Of a stretch of 64,000 nt of DNA, positions 8,921-17,218 are shown piece after piece. The stretch lies in NCBI GenBank assembly GCA_900548975.1, contig URMS01000009.1:50987-114986 (forward strand), given 5' to 3'. Each line of letters opens with the position of its first letter. The stretch's first letter is position 1. Position numbers and translations under genes: made by a program. This stretch comes from an uncultured Porphyromonadaceae bacterium (GTDB lineage Bacteria; Bacteroidota; Bacteroidia; Bacteroidales; Muribaculaceae). Below the pieces are notes generated by a model. The model had not been told where the DNA came from. It did no database searches and worked only from the letters and a program-made list of their open reading frames with translations.

Positions 8921-10465
8921 ATGAAATTCAACAAATATATCATGTCGGGCTGTGTGGCTCTGATGGCATTTGCCGGCACTTCGTGCGTCGGCGACCTCGA
9001 CCTCAAGCCCAACGACCCCAATATCAAGCTCGAACTGACTTCTCAGGCCGAGTGGGACGGCTTCCTGGGCCGACTCTACGGCAACCTCTACCGCGATGAC
9101 ATCATCTCGACCTCGGACGGCGGTGCCGGTACGTTTACCCGTACACACTTCAACCTCAACGAAATCGTGGCCGACGAATGCTTCATCTCCGAAGCTTGGA
9201 ACGACCCTGGCTACCAGCCGCTGAACAAGAACCAGTGGAGTCCCGACAACGAATGGATCTACGCCGCTTTCGCACGCGAGTTCTTCAACGCCAAGATGGG
9301 CGCCGAATTCATGTCGGGCATGCGCACCCAGGGTGCGGCATTCTTCGACGAGGCCGAGACCAATGCCCGTATCGCCGAGGCATCGGCCCTGCGCGGTCTG
9401 GCATACTATCATATGATCGACCTCTTCGGCCGCGGTCCCTGGATCGACGAAAGCTCGACCACAGGCGCCACCCCTCCCACCTACGACCGCAAGCAGCTCT
9501 TCGACGCCATCACCGCCGAACTCGAGCAGTATGTGCCGCAGCTCAAGCCGGCAGCACAGCAGGCCTACGGCCGCATAAGCCGCGAGGCAGGCTACATGCT
9601 TCTTGCCAAGCTCTATCTCAACGCCGAAGTCTACACAGGCACCCCCATGTGGCGTGAATGCGCCGAGGCCTGCAAGCAGGTGGTATCGACCGGCATCTCG
9701 CTGGCTCCGGAGTACAAATATCTCTTCTGCGCCACCAACGACAAATATGCCGGCAACGGCGAGCTGCTGTGGGTAGTACCGCAGGAACAGGGCCGCATGG
9801 AGGCCTGGGGCGGCACAACCTACCTCACCTGCGGCGCATGGTTCGCATCGGCGGGCGAGGAAATCCTCAAGAAGCTCAACTATAAGGATGCATGGGGCGG
9901 TCTGCGTCTGCGTCCCGAACTGTCGCGTGCCCTCGACCGCGCCGACAAGCGCCGTCTTATCTTCGAAGGCACCTTCAAGGAAGATATCCCCACCCTCGGC
10001 GGCAACGACGCCACCTCGTGCGGCTACATGCTCATCAAATACAGCAACAGCCCCGAGAGCGACTACGAGAACACCGCCGGCGGCAATAACAACAATGTGG
10101 CCATGTCGAACACCGACTATCCTATCTTCCGCCTCGCCGACACCTACCTGATGCTGGCCGAGTGTCAGATGCACGGTGTGGAGTGCGACGGTCTGCGCTA
10201 CCTCAACCTCGTGCGCGAGCGTGCCGGCATGCCTGCCCGCTCCTCGATCGACGCCGACGAGCTGCTCCAGGAACGTATGTGCGAACTCTACTGCGAAGGC
10301 TACCGCCGCAGCGACCTCATCCGTTTCGGCAAATACACCGGCAGCAACTATATGTGGTCGTGGAAAGGCGGCGACTATGCAGGCGCATCGCTGCCCGCAT
10401 ACCGTGCTCTCTTCCCCATTCCTACGCAGTATATCGAAACCGTGGGCCAGAACCCGGGCTATTAA
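8921..10465 (+). CDS. SusD/RagB-family glycan-binding lipoprotein
   Basis: A 514-residue surface lipoprotein that caps the SusC channel and binds oligosaccharide. The N-terminus has a lipoprotein signal peptide with cysteine 22 in GTSC. SusD features are the helical TPR-like regions with ARIAEASALRGLAYYHMIDLFGRGPW and REAGYMLLAKLYLNAEVY, and the C-terminal LAECQMHG... RYLNLVRERAGMP segment followed by the LxEERxxEL-like LLQERMCELYCEGYRRSDLIRFG. It starts 21 bp after susC and ends before a stem-loop that separates it from the SusE-like gene. Confidence 0.95.
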   Translation: MKFNKYIMSGCVALMAFAGTSCVGDLDLKPNDPNIKLELTSQAEWDGFLGRLYGNLYRDDIISTSDGGAGTFTRTHFNLNEIVADECFISEAWNDPGYQPLNKNQWSPDNEWIYAAFAREFFNAKMGAEFMSGMRTQGAAFFDEAETNARIAEASALRGLAYYHMIDLFGRGPWIDESSTTGATPPTYDRKQLFDAITAELEQYVPQLKPAAQQAYGRISREAGYMLLAKLYLNAEVYTGTPMWRECAEACKQVVSTGISLAPEYKYLFCATNDKYAGNGELLWVVPQEQGRMEAWGGTTYLTCGAWFASAGEEILKKLNYKDAWGGLRLRPELSRALDRADKRRLIFEGTFKEDIPTLGGNDATSCGYMLIKYSNSPESDYENTAGGNNNNVAMSNTDYPIFRLADTYLMLAECQMHGVECDGLRYLNLVRERAGMPARSSIDADELLQERMCELYCEGYRRSDLIRFGKYTGSNYMWSWKGGDYAGASLPAYRALFPIPTQYIETVGQNPGY

Positions 10466-10479
10466 TTTAAGTTTAATAA

Positions 10480-10590
10480 GTGAAAGAAGTTTATAAAGGT
10501 TAAGATAATGGCTTCTTCGTACGCTATCGGTACTATTGTCTTGACTCACTCGACTTTATGGACTTTATAAACCTTACAAAAAAAGAAATA
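10480..10590 (+). promoter_or_regulatory. Intergenic stem-loop between susD and susE-like genes
   Basis: The spacer carries AAGTTTAATAAGT and GTTAAGATAATGG (10499-10511), which pairs with CTATTGTCTTGAC (about 10533-10545) using some G-U pairs, and outer TTTATAAAGG/ CTTTATAAACC segments. The same two sequence blocks recur in the next spacer, so this is a duplicated element, probably affecting mRNA stability or read-through. Confidence 0.55.
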
Positions 10591-11859
10591 ATGAAATTCG
10601 CAAAAATATATACCGTTCTGGCTGCCGGTGCTGCAATGCTTGGAGTTGTGTCGTGTTCGACACCCGATACTCCTGTGATGCAGAAGCCTACCGAATTCAA
10701 ACTCAATGTGCCGCCTTTCGCCCAGCAGTACTATCAGCTCAGCCCCGAAGGCGTGCTCGAGCTCACCTGCTCGCAGCCCGACTACGGCATCGGCACTGTG
10801 GTGAACTACTCGGCCGAGATATCGCTGACCGAAGATTTCGCCGATTCGCGCGCCATCATCAACACCAACGGCGCCAGCGCCACCATCGCACTGTCGGAAG
10901 AGGCTATCTCGACCGCTATCTGCGAGATGCTTGGCGTGACCGACGAGGATACATGGCAGCCCTATGTCGACAACCATGTGAAACCGCTCTACGTGCGCGC
11001 CGTTGCACAGGTAGGCACCTATGAATGGTCCAATATCAAGTCGAATGTGGTGGAACTTCCCCGCGTCGACTTCTACTACGCACTCAAGACTCCGGGCTAC
11101 ATATTCCTGACCGGTATACCCAGCTTTATCGATCCTACGACCTCCAACCGCGATAAACTCATCCGCCTCTATGAGGCCGACGATGCTATCGGCTCGCAGG
11201 TATACTCGGCTGTTGTGAAGGCCGATGCCGGCGACGTTTCCTTCCGCTTCTATACTCAGCTCGGTTCGGGCTGGGACGATGTGAAAGATTTCAGTGTCGG
11301 TGCCGCAGAGCCCGATATGAATACCGTGACCATCACCGATAAGTTTGTCGACGGTACTTACAGCGGCGAGGTTGTATATCCCGGCCGAAGCAACTGGGGC
11401 TTCACCTGGGGCGGCGGCGAAATGACCATCACTGTCGATCTCAAGAAGAATACCATCACCATCCAGAGCGGCGCTCAGGAAGTGATTACTCCCAAGTATG
11501 TGTATATGGTGGGCAACCAGGCCAACTGGGCTACTCCCGATGAAACCTCTGCCGCCATCTACGAAAACTGGCGTCTGGAATGCCTCGACGGTTCGGGTGT
11601 CTTCACCGGCACTTTCGAAATCACCGAAACCCAGGACAGCAATCCCGATCTTTTCTGCCGTTTCTATCAGGAATTGACCGGCTGGGGCGCTGCCCAGTGG
11701 GCATCCACTACCGGAAAAGACTTCCTGGTGACTCCCGGTGTTGCAGCCGAAACAGCGGTCGGCGAGGGCTGCTTCCAGCTCGAAGGCGCTCTGGGTGCCA
11801 CAATCAGCGTGTCGCTCGATACGAAAGCCAATACCGTGACATTCGATTTCGTCGATTAA
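10591..11859 (+). CDS. SusE-like surface glycan-binding lipoprotein
   Basis: A 422-residue lipoprotein. The ATG at 10591 gives MKFAKIYTVLAAGAAMLGVVSC with the lipidation cysteine at residue 22; an in-frame ATG at 10558 would add 11 residues before the signal peptide and is less likely. The N-terminal domain (FKLNVPPFAQQYYQLSPEG... YGIGTVVNYSAEISLTEDF) is the SusE N-terminal domain; two beta-sandwich domains with VYMVGNQANWATPDE-type starch-binding motifs follow. It sits between SusD and a SusF-like gene, the classical sus order, and probably binds starch-like glycan at the cell surface. Confidence 0.88.
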   Translation: MKFAKIYTVLAAGAAMLGVVSCSTPDTPVMQKPTEFKLNVPPFAQQYYQLSPEGVLELTCSQPDYGIGTVVNYSAEISLTEDFADSRAIINTNGASATIALSEEAISTAICEMLGVTDEDTWQPYVDNHVKPLYVRAVAQVGTYEWSNIKSNVVELPRVDFYYALKTPGYIFLTGIPSFIDPTTSNRDKLIRLYEADDAIGSQVYSAVVKADAGDVSFRFYTQLGSGWDDVKDFSVGAAEPDMNTVTITDKFVDGTYSGEVVYPGRSNWGFTWGGGEMTITVDLKKNTITIQSGAQEVITPKYVYMVGNQANWATPDETSAAIYENWRLECLDGSGVFTGTFEITETQDSNPDLFCRFYQELTGWGAAQWASTTGKDFLVTPGVAAETAVGEGCFQLEGALGATISVSLDTKANTVTFDFVD

Positions 11860-11892
11860 TCCAAGTCTGATATCCAAGTTTAATAAGTAAAA

Positions 11893-11945
11893 GGTCTGTA
11901 AAGTTAAGATAATGGTACTTCAGCTGTTATCTTAACTTATCAGAC
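11893..11945 (+). promoter_or_regulatory. Strong stem-loop between susE-like and susF-like genes
   Basis: A 20-bp stem (11893-11912 with 11926-11945, 18 of 20 positions paired) closes a 13-nt loop. It contains GTTAAGATAATGG at 11903-11915, identical to the block in the susD-susE spacer, and is preceded by the same AAGTTTAATAAGT. There is no T-run after it, so it looks more like a processing, stability or attenuation element than a terminator. Confidence 0.7.
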
Positions 11946-11972
11946 CGAAAGAAACTTCCTCAACATACAAAA

Positions 11973-13460
11973 ATGAAGAAATATACAATACTTCCCATAT
12001 TGGCTCTGGCTCTTGGCTTCGCTGCATGCGACGACGTGGATCTCGGCACCGGTATACCTGTTGTCAACCCCGAGCTGCCGGCCGCCGGTCCCGACCTGGT
12101 GACAGTCACAGCCGCCCAACTTCCTGCGGTGATCGATCTGGCCTCTTACTACGATAAGGGCGAACAGGTGGTTGTGGCCAATGCCACCGCTGCCGAAGGC
12201 TGGCCCGAGGGCTATGGCTTCGCAGCTGTCGCCCAGCTGAGCAGCACCGAGGACTTCGCCACAAGCACCGAGGTGCCCGTAGAGGTTCTCGGATCGGAAT
12301 TTGCGTTCGATCCTACCACTCTTAGCGACGCTGTCCGCGACTTCATAAGCAAGAATCCCGTCGAGACTTCCGTGTGGGTGCGCTACCGTGTAAGCGCCGC
12401 CAAGGGCAACGAGAACATCATCCTCGGCGGTCCCGACAAATTCTACTGCCCCATGCAGATGAATGTGGTGTCGTTCCCGCCCTACACCATCGATACAGAG
12501 TACTATCTGGCCTGGTCGAATACTCCCGACGGCTGGTCGGTAAACAATACCGCTCCGTTCAAGCACAGCTCCACCAACCAGTACGACGACCCCGAATTCA
12601 AGGGCGTGTTCCAGATTGCCAAGGACAGCTACTGGATGATTATCAGCGGCACCTCGCTCGCAAACAGCGACTTCTCGAACGCTCTCGGCGTAGTGGCCGG
12701 TGAAGAGGCCAAGGTCGAGAAGGGCGTTGTCAGCGGCACTCTCGATCCTTCGGCCGCCACACAGGAAGCCGGCAAGATGCTTCTTGGCGGCTCTGTGGAG
12801 ATAACATTCAACATGGATACCTATGCCTACAGCTACAAGCAGGCCATCGAGAATTTCTGGCTCGCAGGCAACGGCGTGAACGGCACAAGCTGGAACGACG
12901 GCCAGTTCGCCATGGTGATGTGGACCGAAGACTATGTGAACTATGCAGGCTATGCCCACCTCTACGGGGCTGCCGAACCCGAATTCAAGTTCAGCCCCAC
13001 TAACGCATGGAACGGCGACTTCGGCTGCGACGGGGCCATAGAGTTCACAACCGATCCCGCCACCGGCATCAGCACTGGTTCGGGCACTACCGGCGGCTCC
13101 AACATCAAGGTTCCCGCCGAAGGTCTCTACTTCATAAGCCTCAACTATGGCGAAGGCAAGATATCGCTCACAAGCATCAAGACCATCGGTATTATCGGCG
13201 ATTTCAACGGCTGGGCAGCCTCTGAAGCCATGACTCCGTCGGCCGACATGCTCACGTGGACCGTAACCGCCAATATGAGCGCCGGCAACAGCTGGAAGTT
13301 CCGCATGAACGACGGCTGGGATATCAACCTCGGCGGCAGTCTCGACAGTCTTACCGGCTTCGGCAATCCTGCCAACCTTACCTGCGATGCAGACGGTACC
13401 TACGAAATCACCCTGCACCTCGATACACTTCCGTACACAGCAACTATGGTGAAGAAATAA
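11973..13460 (+). CDS. SusF-like surface glycan-binding lipoprotein
   Basis: A 495-residue lipoprotein with cysteine 19 in the lipobox (ALGFAAC). It shares the SusE-type N-terminal domain (DLASYYDKGEQVVVANATAAEG, QLSSTEDFATSTEVPVEV) and has tandem carbohydrate-binding modules; the last contains GIIGDFNGWAASEAMTPS and WKFRMNDGWDINLGG, typical of SusE/SusF starch-binding domains. It is the last gene of the sus-type operon and is followed by a terminator. Confidence 0.88.
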   Translation: MKKYTILPILALALGFAACDDVDLGTGIPVVNPELPAAGPDLVTVTAAQLPAVIDLASYYDKGEQVVVANATAAEGWPEGYGFAAVAQLSSTEDFATSTEVPVEVLGSEFAFDPTTLSDAVRDFISKNPVETSVWVRYRVSAAKGNENIILGGPDKFYCPMQMNVVSFPPYTIDTEYYLAWSNTPDGWSVNNTAPFKHSSTNQYDDPEFKGVFQIAKDSYWMIISGTSLANSDFSNALGVVAGEEAKVEKGVVSGTLDPSAATQEAGKMLLGGSVEITFNMDTYAYSYKQAIENFWLAGNGVNGTSWNDGQFAMVMWTEDYVNYAGYAHLYGAAEPEFKFSPTNAWNGDFGCDGAIEFTTDPATGISTGSGTTGGSNIKVPAEGLYFISLNYGEGKISLTSIKTIGIIGDFNGWAASEAMTPSADMLTWTVTANMSAGNSWKFRMNDGWDINLGGSLDSLTGFGNPANLTCDADGTYEITLHLDTLPYTATMVKK

Positions 13461-13477
13461 CTCTCTTCATGCAGGAG

Positions 13478-13520
13478 CGGCGGCTGCAATCCCTTCGTGG
13501 AAAGCGGTCGCCGTTTTTTT
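13478..13520 (+). terminator. Terminator of the sus-type operon
   Basis: A 10-bp stem (13478-13487 with 13504-13513, including two G-U pairs) is followed by seven T residues. Confidence 0.8.
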
Positions 13521-13531
13521 GTGCAATTTTT

Positions 13532-13586
13532 CTGCAATTAAAATTGCAGATACTATTGACAAAATACAATTTGAGTTGTATCTTTG
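13532..13586 (+). promoter_or_regulatory. Promoter with overlapping palindrome upstream of an unknown two-gene unit
   Basis: ATTG at 13555-13558 and TATCTTTG at 13579-13586 with a 20-bp spacer form a good Bacteroidetes promoter. Just upstream CTGCAATT-AA-AATTGCAG (13532-13549) is a perfect 8-bp inverted repeat, and a third TGCAATTTT precedes it. The palindrome position suggests an operator, but no regulator is known. Confidence 0.65.
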
Positions 13587-13610
13587 TGGGGTAAAACAAA
13601 TCATACCCCC

Positions 13611-14021
13611 ATGACAACAACGACAAAGGCCCGCGATGCCGAATTTATCGCAATCTGTCTTGACATAATGAGACGCAATGCCCGCAGCGGGCGGGAGTGC
13701 CCTCTGGGCGAGGTAATCGACGAGGCACTGCACCGCCGTCCCCGATGCCACTATGTGAGCTACGACCATGCCTCGCGCACCCTGCATGCCCTGGAGCGGC
13801 ATGGCGCACCGCCATGCGACAGCACGCTTCAGCGTCTGAAATGGCTTGAGCTCTACAATCAGGTGAAGGAGTGCATGGAGGGGCCGCGGGCGCTCCCCTT
13901 CGGCAAGGCACTGAGTTTCGTGCTTGGCTTCATGCGTCCGTCGCGATTCTACATCGATCCGTCGCGGGCCATGCGCCTGCTGCGACCCCGGCTGGGATAT
14001 CACTATTTTATAAGAGGATGA
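13611..14021 (+). CDS. Hypothetical protein, 136 residues
   Basis: Not recognised. The start at 13611 lies 24 bp after a good -7 box; an in-frame ATG at 13584 overlaps that box and is rejected. The protein is basic and Arg/His-rich, without signal peptide or membrane segment, so it is cytoplasmic. The C-terminal part, SRAMRLLRPRLGYHYFIRG, is strongly basic and could touch nucleic acid. It is followed after 4 bp by another unknown gene and the two seem co-transcribed. The pair looks like an accessory module between the sus operon and a MATE transporter. Confidence 0.7.
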   Translation: MTTTTKARDAEFIAICLDIMRRNARSGRECPLGEVIDEALHRRPRCHYVSYDHASRTLHALERHGAPPCDSTLQRLKWLELYNQVKECMEGPRALPFGKALSFVLGFMRPSRFYIDPSRAMRLLRPRLGYHYFIRG

Positions 14022-14025
14022 TATT

Positions 14026-14439
14026 ATGACAATAGCAATTTCGATTCATGCGATAGAAGATCGCATCTATGCCCGCTCGGCTCTCGATGCGGCATCGCGC
14101 GGCGCCGATGTGCCCGCCACACTCGACCGCAGGCACCGACGCGCGCTTGCCGTACTCGTGACCGAGGTCGCCGCCGGCATCATCGCCGGGCTGGGGCCTG
14201 TGGTGACTGCCACCAATGTGGCGGAGGTGAGCTACGACAGCGATATTATAACTATAGACTGTGCCGTGGACCACAGCGACTGGCGTGTGAGCCAGCTCCG
14301 CACCAATATCGAGACGGCCCTGGTGTGCGGCACTCTTGCCCGGGCCACCGAGGGCACGAACACGGTGCTGTCGGAGTGGTACAGGCGCCTGGCAGCGACG
14401 GCGTCGCTGTCGCTACCCGCGCGCATCAGGCGCGGCTGA
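14026..14439 (+). CDS. Hypothetical protein, 137 residues
   Basis: Not recognised. Starts MTIAISIHAIEDRIYARSAL and contains an Ala-rich helix followed by alternating beta-like segments (TATNVAEVSYDSDIITIDC). No signal peptide or clear membrane segment. It is spaced 4 bp from the preceding unknown gene and converges on the MATE gene with a 7-bp gap. Its size and composition resemble small structural proteins of mobile elements, but no neighbour supports that. Confidence 0.65.
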   Translation: MTIAISIHAIEDRIYARSALDAASRGADVPATLDRRHRRALAVLVTEVAAGIIAGLGPVVTATNVAEVSYDSDIITIDCAVDHSDWRVSQLRTNIETALVCGTLARATEGTNTVLSEWYRRLAATASLSLPARIRRG

Positions 14440-14446
14440 GAGGTTA

Positions 14447-15802
14447 TTAAACAACCTCTGAGCGTATGCGGTGGGTGATGCGGTTGTAGGCTATGGCCAT
14501 GGCGATGTCGGTGAGTGTCCACGACACGGGGTACACCATCATCAGATGCACGAACTCGCCGTTGAACCCGTGGAAGCACCACACCCACAGCAGGCGCAGC
14601 ACGCAGGTGCCGAAGATAGTGATGAGGGCCGGCGTCATGGAGTAGCCGAGACCGCGCATGGAGGCGCCGGCCATCTCGTAGTAGCATGCTATGCCCTGGA
14701 AGAGCAGCACCGTGACCATACGCTCGGAGGCGAAGCGCACTACGCCCGGGTCGGTGGTGAAGATAGATATGGCGCTGTAGCGGCACAGCACAAGTGCCAC
14801 ATTGAGTGTCACGGCGCTGACAAGGCTCATGATAAGAGCCAGCCGGAAGGTGCGCCGGCAGCGGTCGAGACGCCCGGCGCCGAAGTTCTGGCTTATGAAC
14901 GCTACGGCCGTCTGGCCGAAAGCGTTGATAACGAAGTAGCAGTACACCTCGAAGTTGATGGCTGTCGCCGAGCCGGCGGCGCCGTCGGCTCCGAAGGTGT
15001 TGATTGCCGATAGGATAAAGACGTTGGAGAAGGCGAAAACGGTTCCCTGCAGGCCGGCGGGGAAGCCTATGCCGGCGATTTTGCCCAGCTGCGGATAGTC
15101 GGGACGCCGGAAGATGGTGCGGAAGTCGAGGTGTATGTCGCCTTTTTCGCGAATGAGTATGCCGGTGATGATGGCGGCGTTGACGATGTTGGATATCACA
15201 GTGCCCCATGCCACGCCGTCGACTCCCATGCCGAAGCCGGCAACCAGAAGGAAGTTGAGGCCTACGTTTACAAAACCGGCTATTACCAGACTGTAGAACG
15301 GACGGCGGGTATCGCCTACGCTGCGCAGCACGGCCGCACCGAAGTTATATATTACCATAAAGGGCATACCCACCGAGTAGACCCGAAGATAGAGCACGGC
15401 CTGATCGAGCACGTCGTCGGGCGTGCCGAGCAGCTCGAGGATGGGGCGCGACACCGACATGCCTATGACAAGGAGCGCCAGGCCGCCGAAGAGCGCGAGC
15501 TGAGCCGTGGCCGCGACGGCTGCACGCACACCCGGGGAATTGCGCTGGCCGATGCACTTGGCTATGACGACGTTGACGCCGACGGCGAGGCCGATAAACA
15601 TGTTGACGATGAGGCTGATTACGGGACCGTTGCTGCCGACGGCGGCCAGTGCCAGACTGCCGGTGAAGCGGCCTACGACCGCTACGTCGACCGAATTGAA
15701 CGACTGTTGCAGTATGCCGCTCGCGATGAGTGGCAGTGCGAAGATAATCATGGGCCTTGCAAGGGGGCCCGACAGCATGTTTACGTTGGAAGATTTAGCC
15801 AT
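14447..15802 (-). CDS. MATE-family multidrug/metabolite efflux transporter
   Basis: A 451-residue inner-membrane protein with about 12 hydrophobic segments. MATE motifs are clear: LPLIASGILQQSFNSVDVAVVGRFTGSLALAAVG at the N-terminus and the repeated pattern in the second half, with GQTAVAFISQNFGAGR. It exports cationic or toxic compounds coupled to sodium or proton entry; the substrate is unknown. It overlaps the upstream VanZ-like gene by 8 bp, so both belong to one minus-strand operon starting with the LytM-like gene. Confidence 0.93.
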   Translation of the reverse strand: MAKSSNVNMLSGPLARPMIIFALPLIASGILQQSFNSVDVAVVGRFTGSLALAAVGSNGPVISLIVNMFIGLAVGVNVVIAKCIGQRNSPGVRAAVAATAQLALFGGLALLVIGMSVSRPILELLGTPDDVLDQAVLYLRVYSVGMPFMVIYNFGAAVLRSVGDTRRPFYSLVIAGFVNVGLNFLLVAGFGMGVDGVAWGTVISNIVNAAIITGILIREKGDIHLDFRTIFRRPDYPQLGKIAGIGFPAGLQGTVFAFSNVFILSAINTFGADGAAGSATAINFEVYCYFVINAFGQTAVAFISQNFGAGRLDRCRRTFRLALIMSLVSAVTLNVALVLCRYSAISIFTTDPGVVRFASERMVTVLLFQGIACYYEMAGASMRGLGYSMTPALITIFGTCVLRLLWVWCFHGFNGEFVHLMMVYPVSWTLTDIAMAIAYNRITHRIRSEVV

Positions 15803-16208
15803 TTTTCAGATGCAGTACACGACGTATGGCCGGAGGAGCGGCAAAAAAAGCCACCGCTATGCCCAGCGCGTCGGCGCCGAGGTCGGCCCATTCGGCAGAG
15901 CGCGCCACTGTCAGAGTTCCCTGCGCTATTTCGTCGAGCGCACCGGCAAGCACACATATGGCGCATATGGCGCCCATACGGCCACGCGACAGTGGCGTCT
16001 GCCGGTGTGTCCGCTGCCAGTCGAAGGCCGCGGCGCCGGCGAGACCGCCGAACATTATGGTGTGTATCGCCTTGTCGAGGTGCGGTATAAGCGGCAGTTC
16101 GGCCCCGGCGGTGGGATCGGCCGACAGGGTGGCGTAGAGTATCACGGCCACACACAGCAATGTGGGCCAGTATTGTTTGAGAGTGTATGCTATAGGGTTT
16201 CCCATCAT
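15795..16208 (-). CDS. VanZ-like membrane protein
   Basis: A 137-residue protein with four predicted membrane segments. The pattern LPLIPHLDKAIHTIMFGGLAGAAAF followed by ICVLAGALDEIAQ and ADLGADALGIAVAF is the VanZ-like family signature (HLDKxxHxxxF, E-xxQ, D-xxAxxxG). The biochemical role of standalone VanZ-like proteins is unclear. It lies 7 bp downstream of the LytM-like gene and overlaps the MATE gene. Confidence 0.85.
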   Translation of the reverse strand: MMGNPIAYTLKQYWPTLLCVAVILYATLSADPTAGAELPLIPHLDKAIHTIMFGGLAGAAAFDWQRTHRQTPLSRGRMGAICAICVLAGALDEIAQGTLTVARSAEWADLGADALGIAVAFFAAPPAIRRVLHLKNG

Positions 16209-16215
16209 CGGGTCG

Positions 16216-17070
16216 TCAGTGGTTCATTGATATGTAATCCTGTGGGGGGAGTGGAGCGCCGTTGTGCCATAGCTCGAAGGCGAGGGCGGTGTTTGCGGCG
16301 ACATGCCCTATGCGCTGCGCTGCGGCTATTTTTGCGCCTTTGGTCACAAATATGTCGGAAAGGCCGGAGTAGACGGTGACGAAGTCGTTGGGGTGCTGCA
16401 CGGTGACCACGGCGCGGCCGTCGCTGTCGTAGTATATGCCTGTGACGGTTCCGCGGTATACCGATGCCACCGGCATGAGTGCCGGCTGGCTTGCGGCCAC
16501 ACCGCCGGCGAGGAGTGGTGTCACTGTCGCTGTGGCGGGTATGGGCGAGGCGAAAATCATGCCTTCGGCGGCGATGGGGGCGAGTACCGACAGGTTGAAG
16601 CGCTCCTCTTCCTCGTAGCGGCGCACGAACTGGCGTTCGGCGTCGCCGGCGCGGACAAGCGAGTAGGGCGCGGGGATAGTCACCGGCGTCGGCGCGGGCG
16701 TGATAGTGTCGATTTCACCTTTCATAATGGCGAGGACCGACTGCATGTATGCCTCGTTGGCGCGGGCGGCTGTCTCGAGCGAGTCGAGTCTGAGCGCCGT
16801 TTCGAGATATTGTGCCCTGAGGTCGCCTTTGAGTGTGCCCGGCACGAAATGGCGCAGGGGAGTGAACACTATAATCATGTAGATGAGAGCGGCGAGGGCA
16901 AGGACAGCGGCTATGGAAACGACGATGACACGCGCGCGGGTCATGCGCACGGTCCAGAGCCTGTTGAATGTATTTTCTTTTATGAAGTCGAGGCGGAAAC
17001 GGGCCGGATTTTTGTATGAGGGACGTGAGCGCCGTTCAACGGCTTTTTTTATACTGTCGGCTGTCTTCAT
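16216..17070 (-). CDS. LytM/M23-fold membrane-anchored protein, catalytic residues lost
   Basis: A 284-residue protein with one N-terminal membrane anchor (about residues 45-68, VIVVSIAAVLALAALIYMII), a short coiled region and a C-terminal M23-type beta fold (GTVTGIYYDSDGRAVVTVQH... FVTKGAKIAAAQRIGHV). The zinc ligands of active M23 peptidases are missing: the YxHL motif reads YSGL and the HLHFE motif reads ALAFE. It is therefore probably a non-catalytic regulator or scaffold, like EnvC or NlpD. The start at 17070 was chosen over 17124 because the latter overlaps the promoter. Confidence 0.8.
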   Translation of the reverse strand: MKTADSIKKAVERRSRPSYKNPARFRLDFIKENTFNRLWTVRMTRARVIVVSIAAVLALAALIYMIIVFTPLRHFVPGTLKGDLRAQYLETALRLDSLETAARANEAYMQSVLAIMKGEIDTITPAPTPVTIPAPYSLVRAGDAERQFVRRYEEEERFNLSVLAPIAAEGMIFASPIPATATVTPLLAGGVAASQPALMPVASVYRGTVTGIYYDSDGRAVVTVQHPNDFVTVYSGLSDIFVTKGAKIAAAQRIGHVAANTALAFELWHNGAPLPPQDYISMNH

Positions 17071-17075
17071 GGACG

Positions 17076-17107
17076 CAAAATTACGAAACAATCGGGTATA
17101 TTGCAAA
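17076..17107 (-). promoter_or_regulatory. Promoter of the LytM-VanZ-MATE operon
   Basis: On the minus strand TTTG (17107-17104), a 20-bp spacer and TAATTTTG (17083-17076). The box ends 5 bp before the ATG at 17070, so the transcript may be leaderless. Confidence 0.7.
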
Positions 17108-17148
17108 AAATGAGGCAAACACAATCGGCGCCGGTAATGTTATACTTT

Positions 17149-17214
17149 AGGCGGACAGGCAGACAGGCGGATAGGCTGACGGGATAATTCTTAATTCATA
17201 ACCCATAATTCACA
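17149..17214 (+). repeat. Octamer and heptamer tandem repeats before aspartate decarboxylase
   Basis: Four octamers (AGGCGGAC, AGGCAGAC, AGGCGGAT, AGGCTGAC) at 17149-17180 are followed by four heptamers (ATTCTTA, ATTCATA, ACCCATA, ATTCACA) at 17187-17214. Two more octamers, AGGCTGAC and AGGCTCAT, lie at 18840-18855, overlapping the stop codon of the gene. Confidence 0.7.
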
Positions 17215-17218
17215 AAAT

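Noticed and set aside
8102..10549. 815-codon antisense frame across the susC end and susD
   Set aside because: Spans two well-supported genes and their spacer; no family resemblance.
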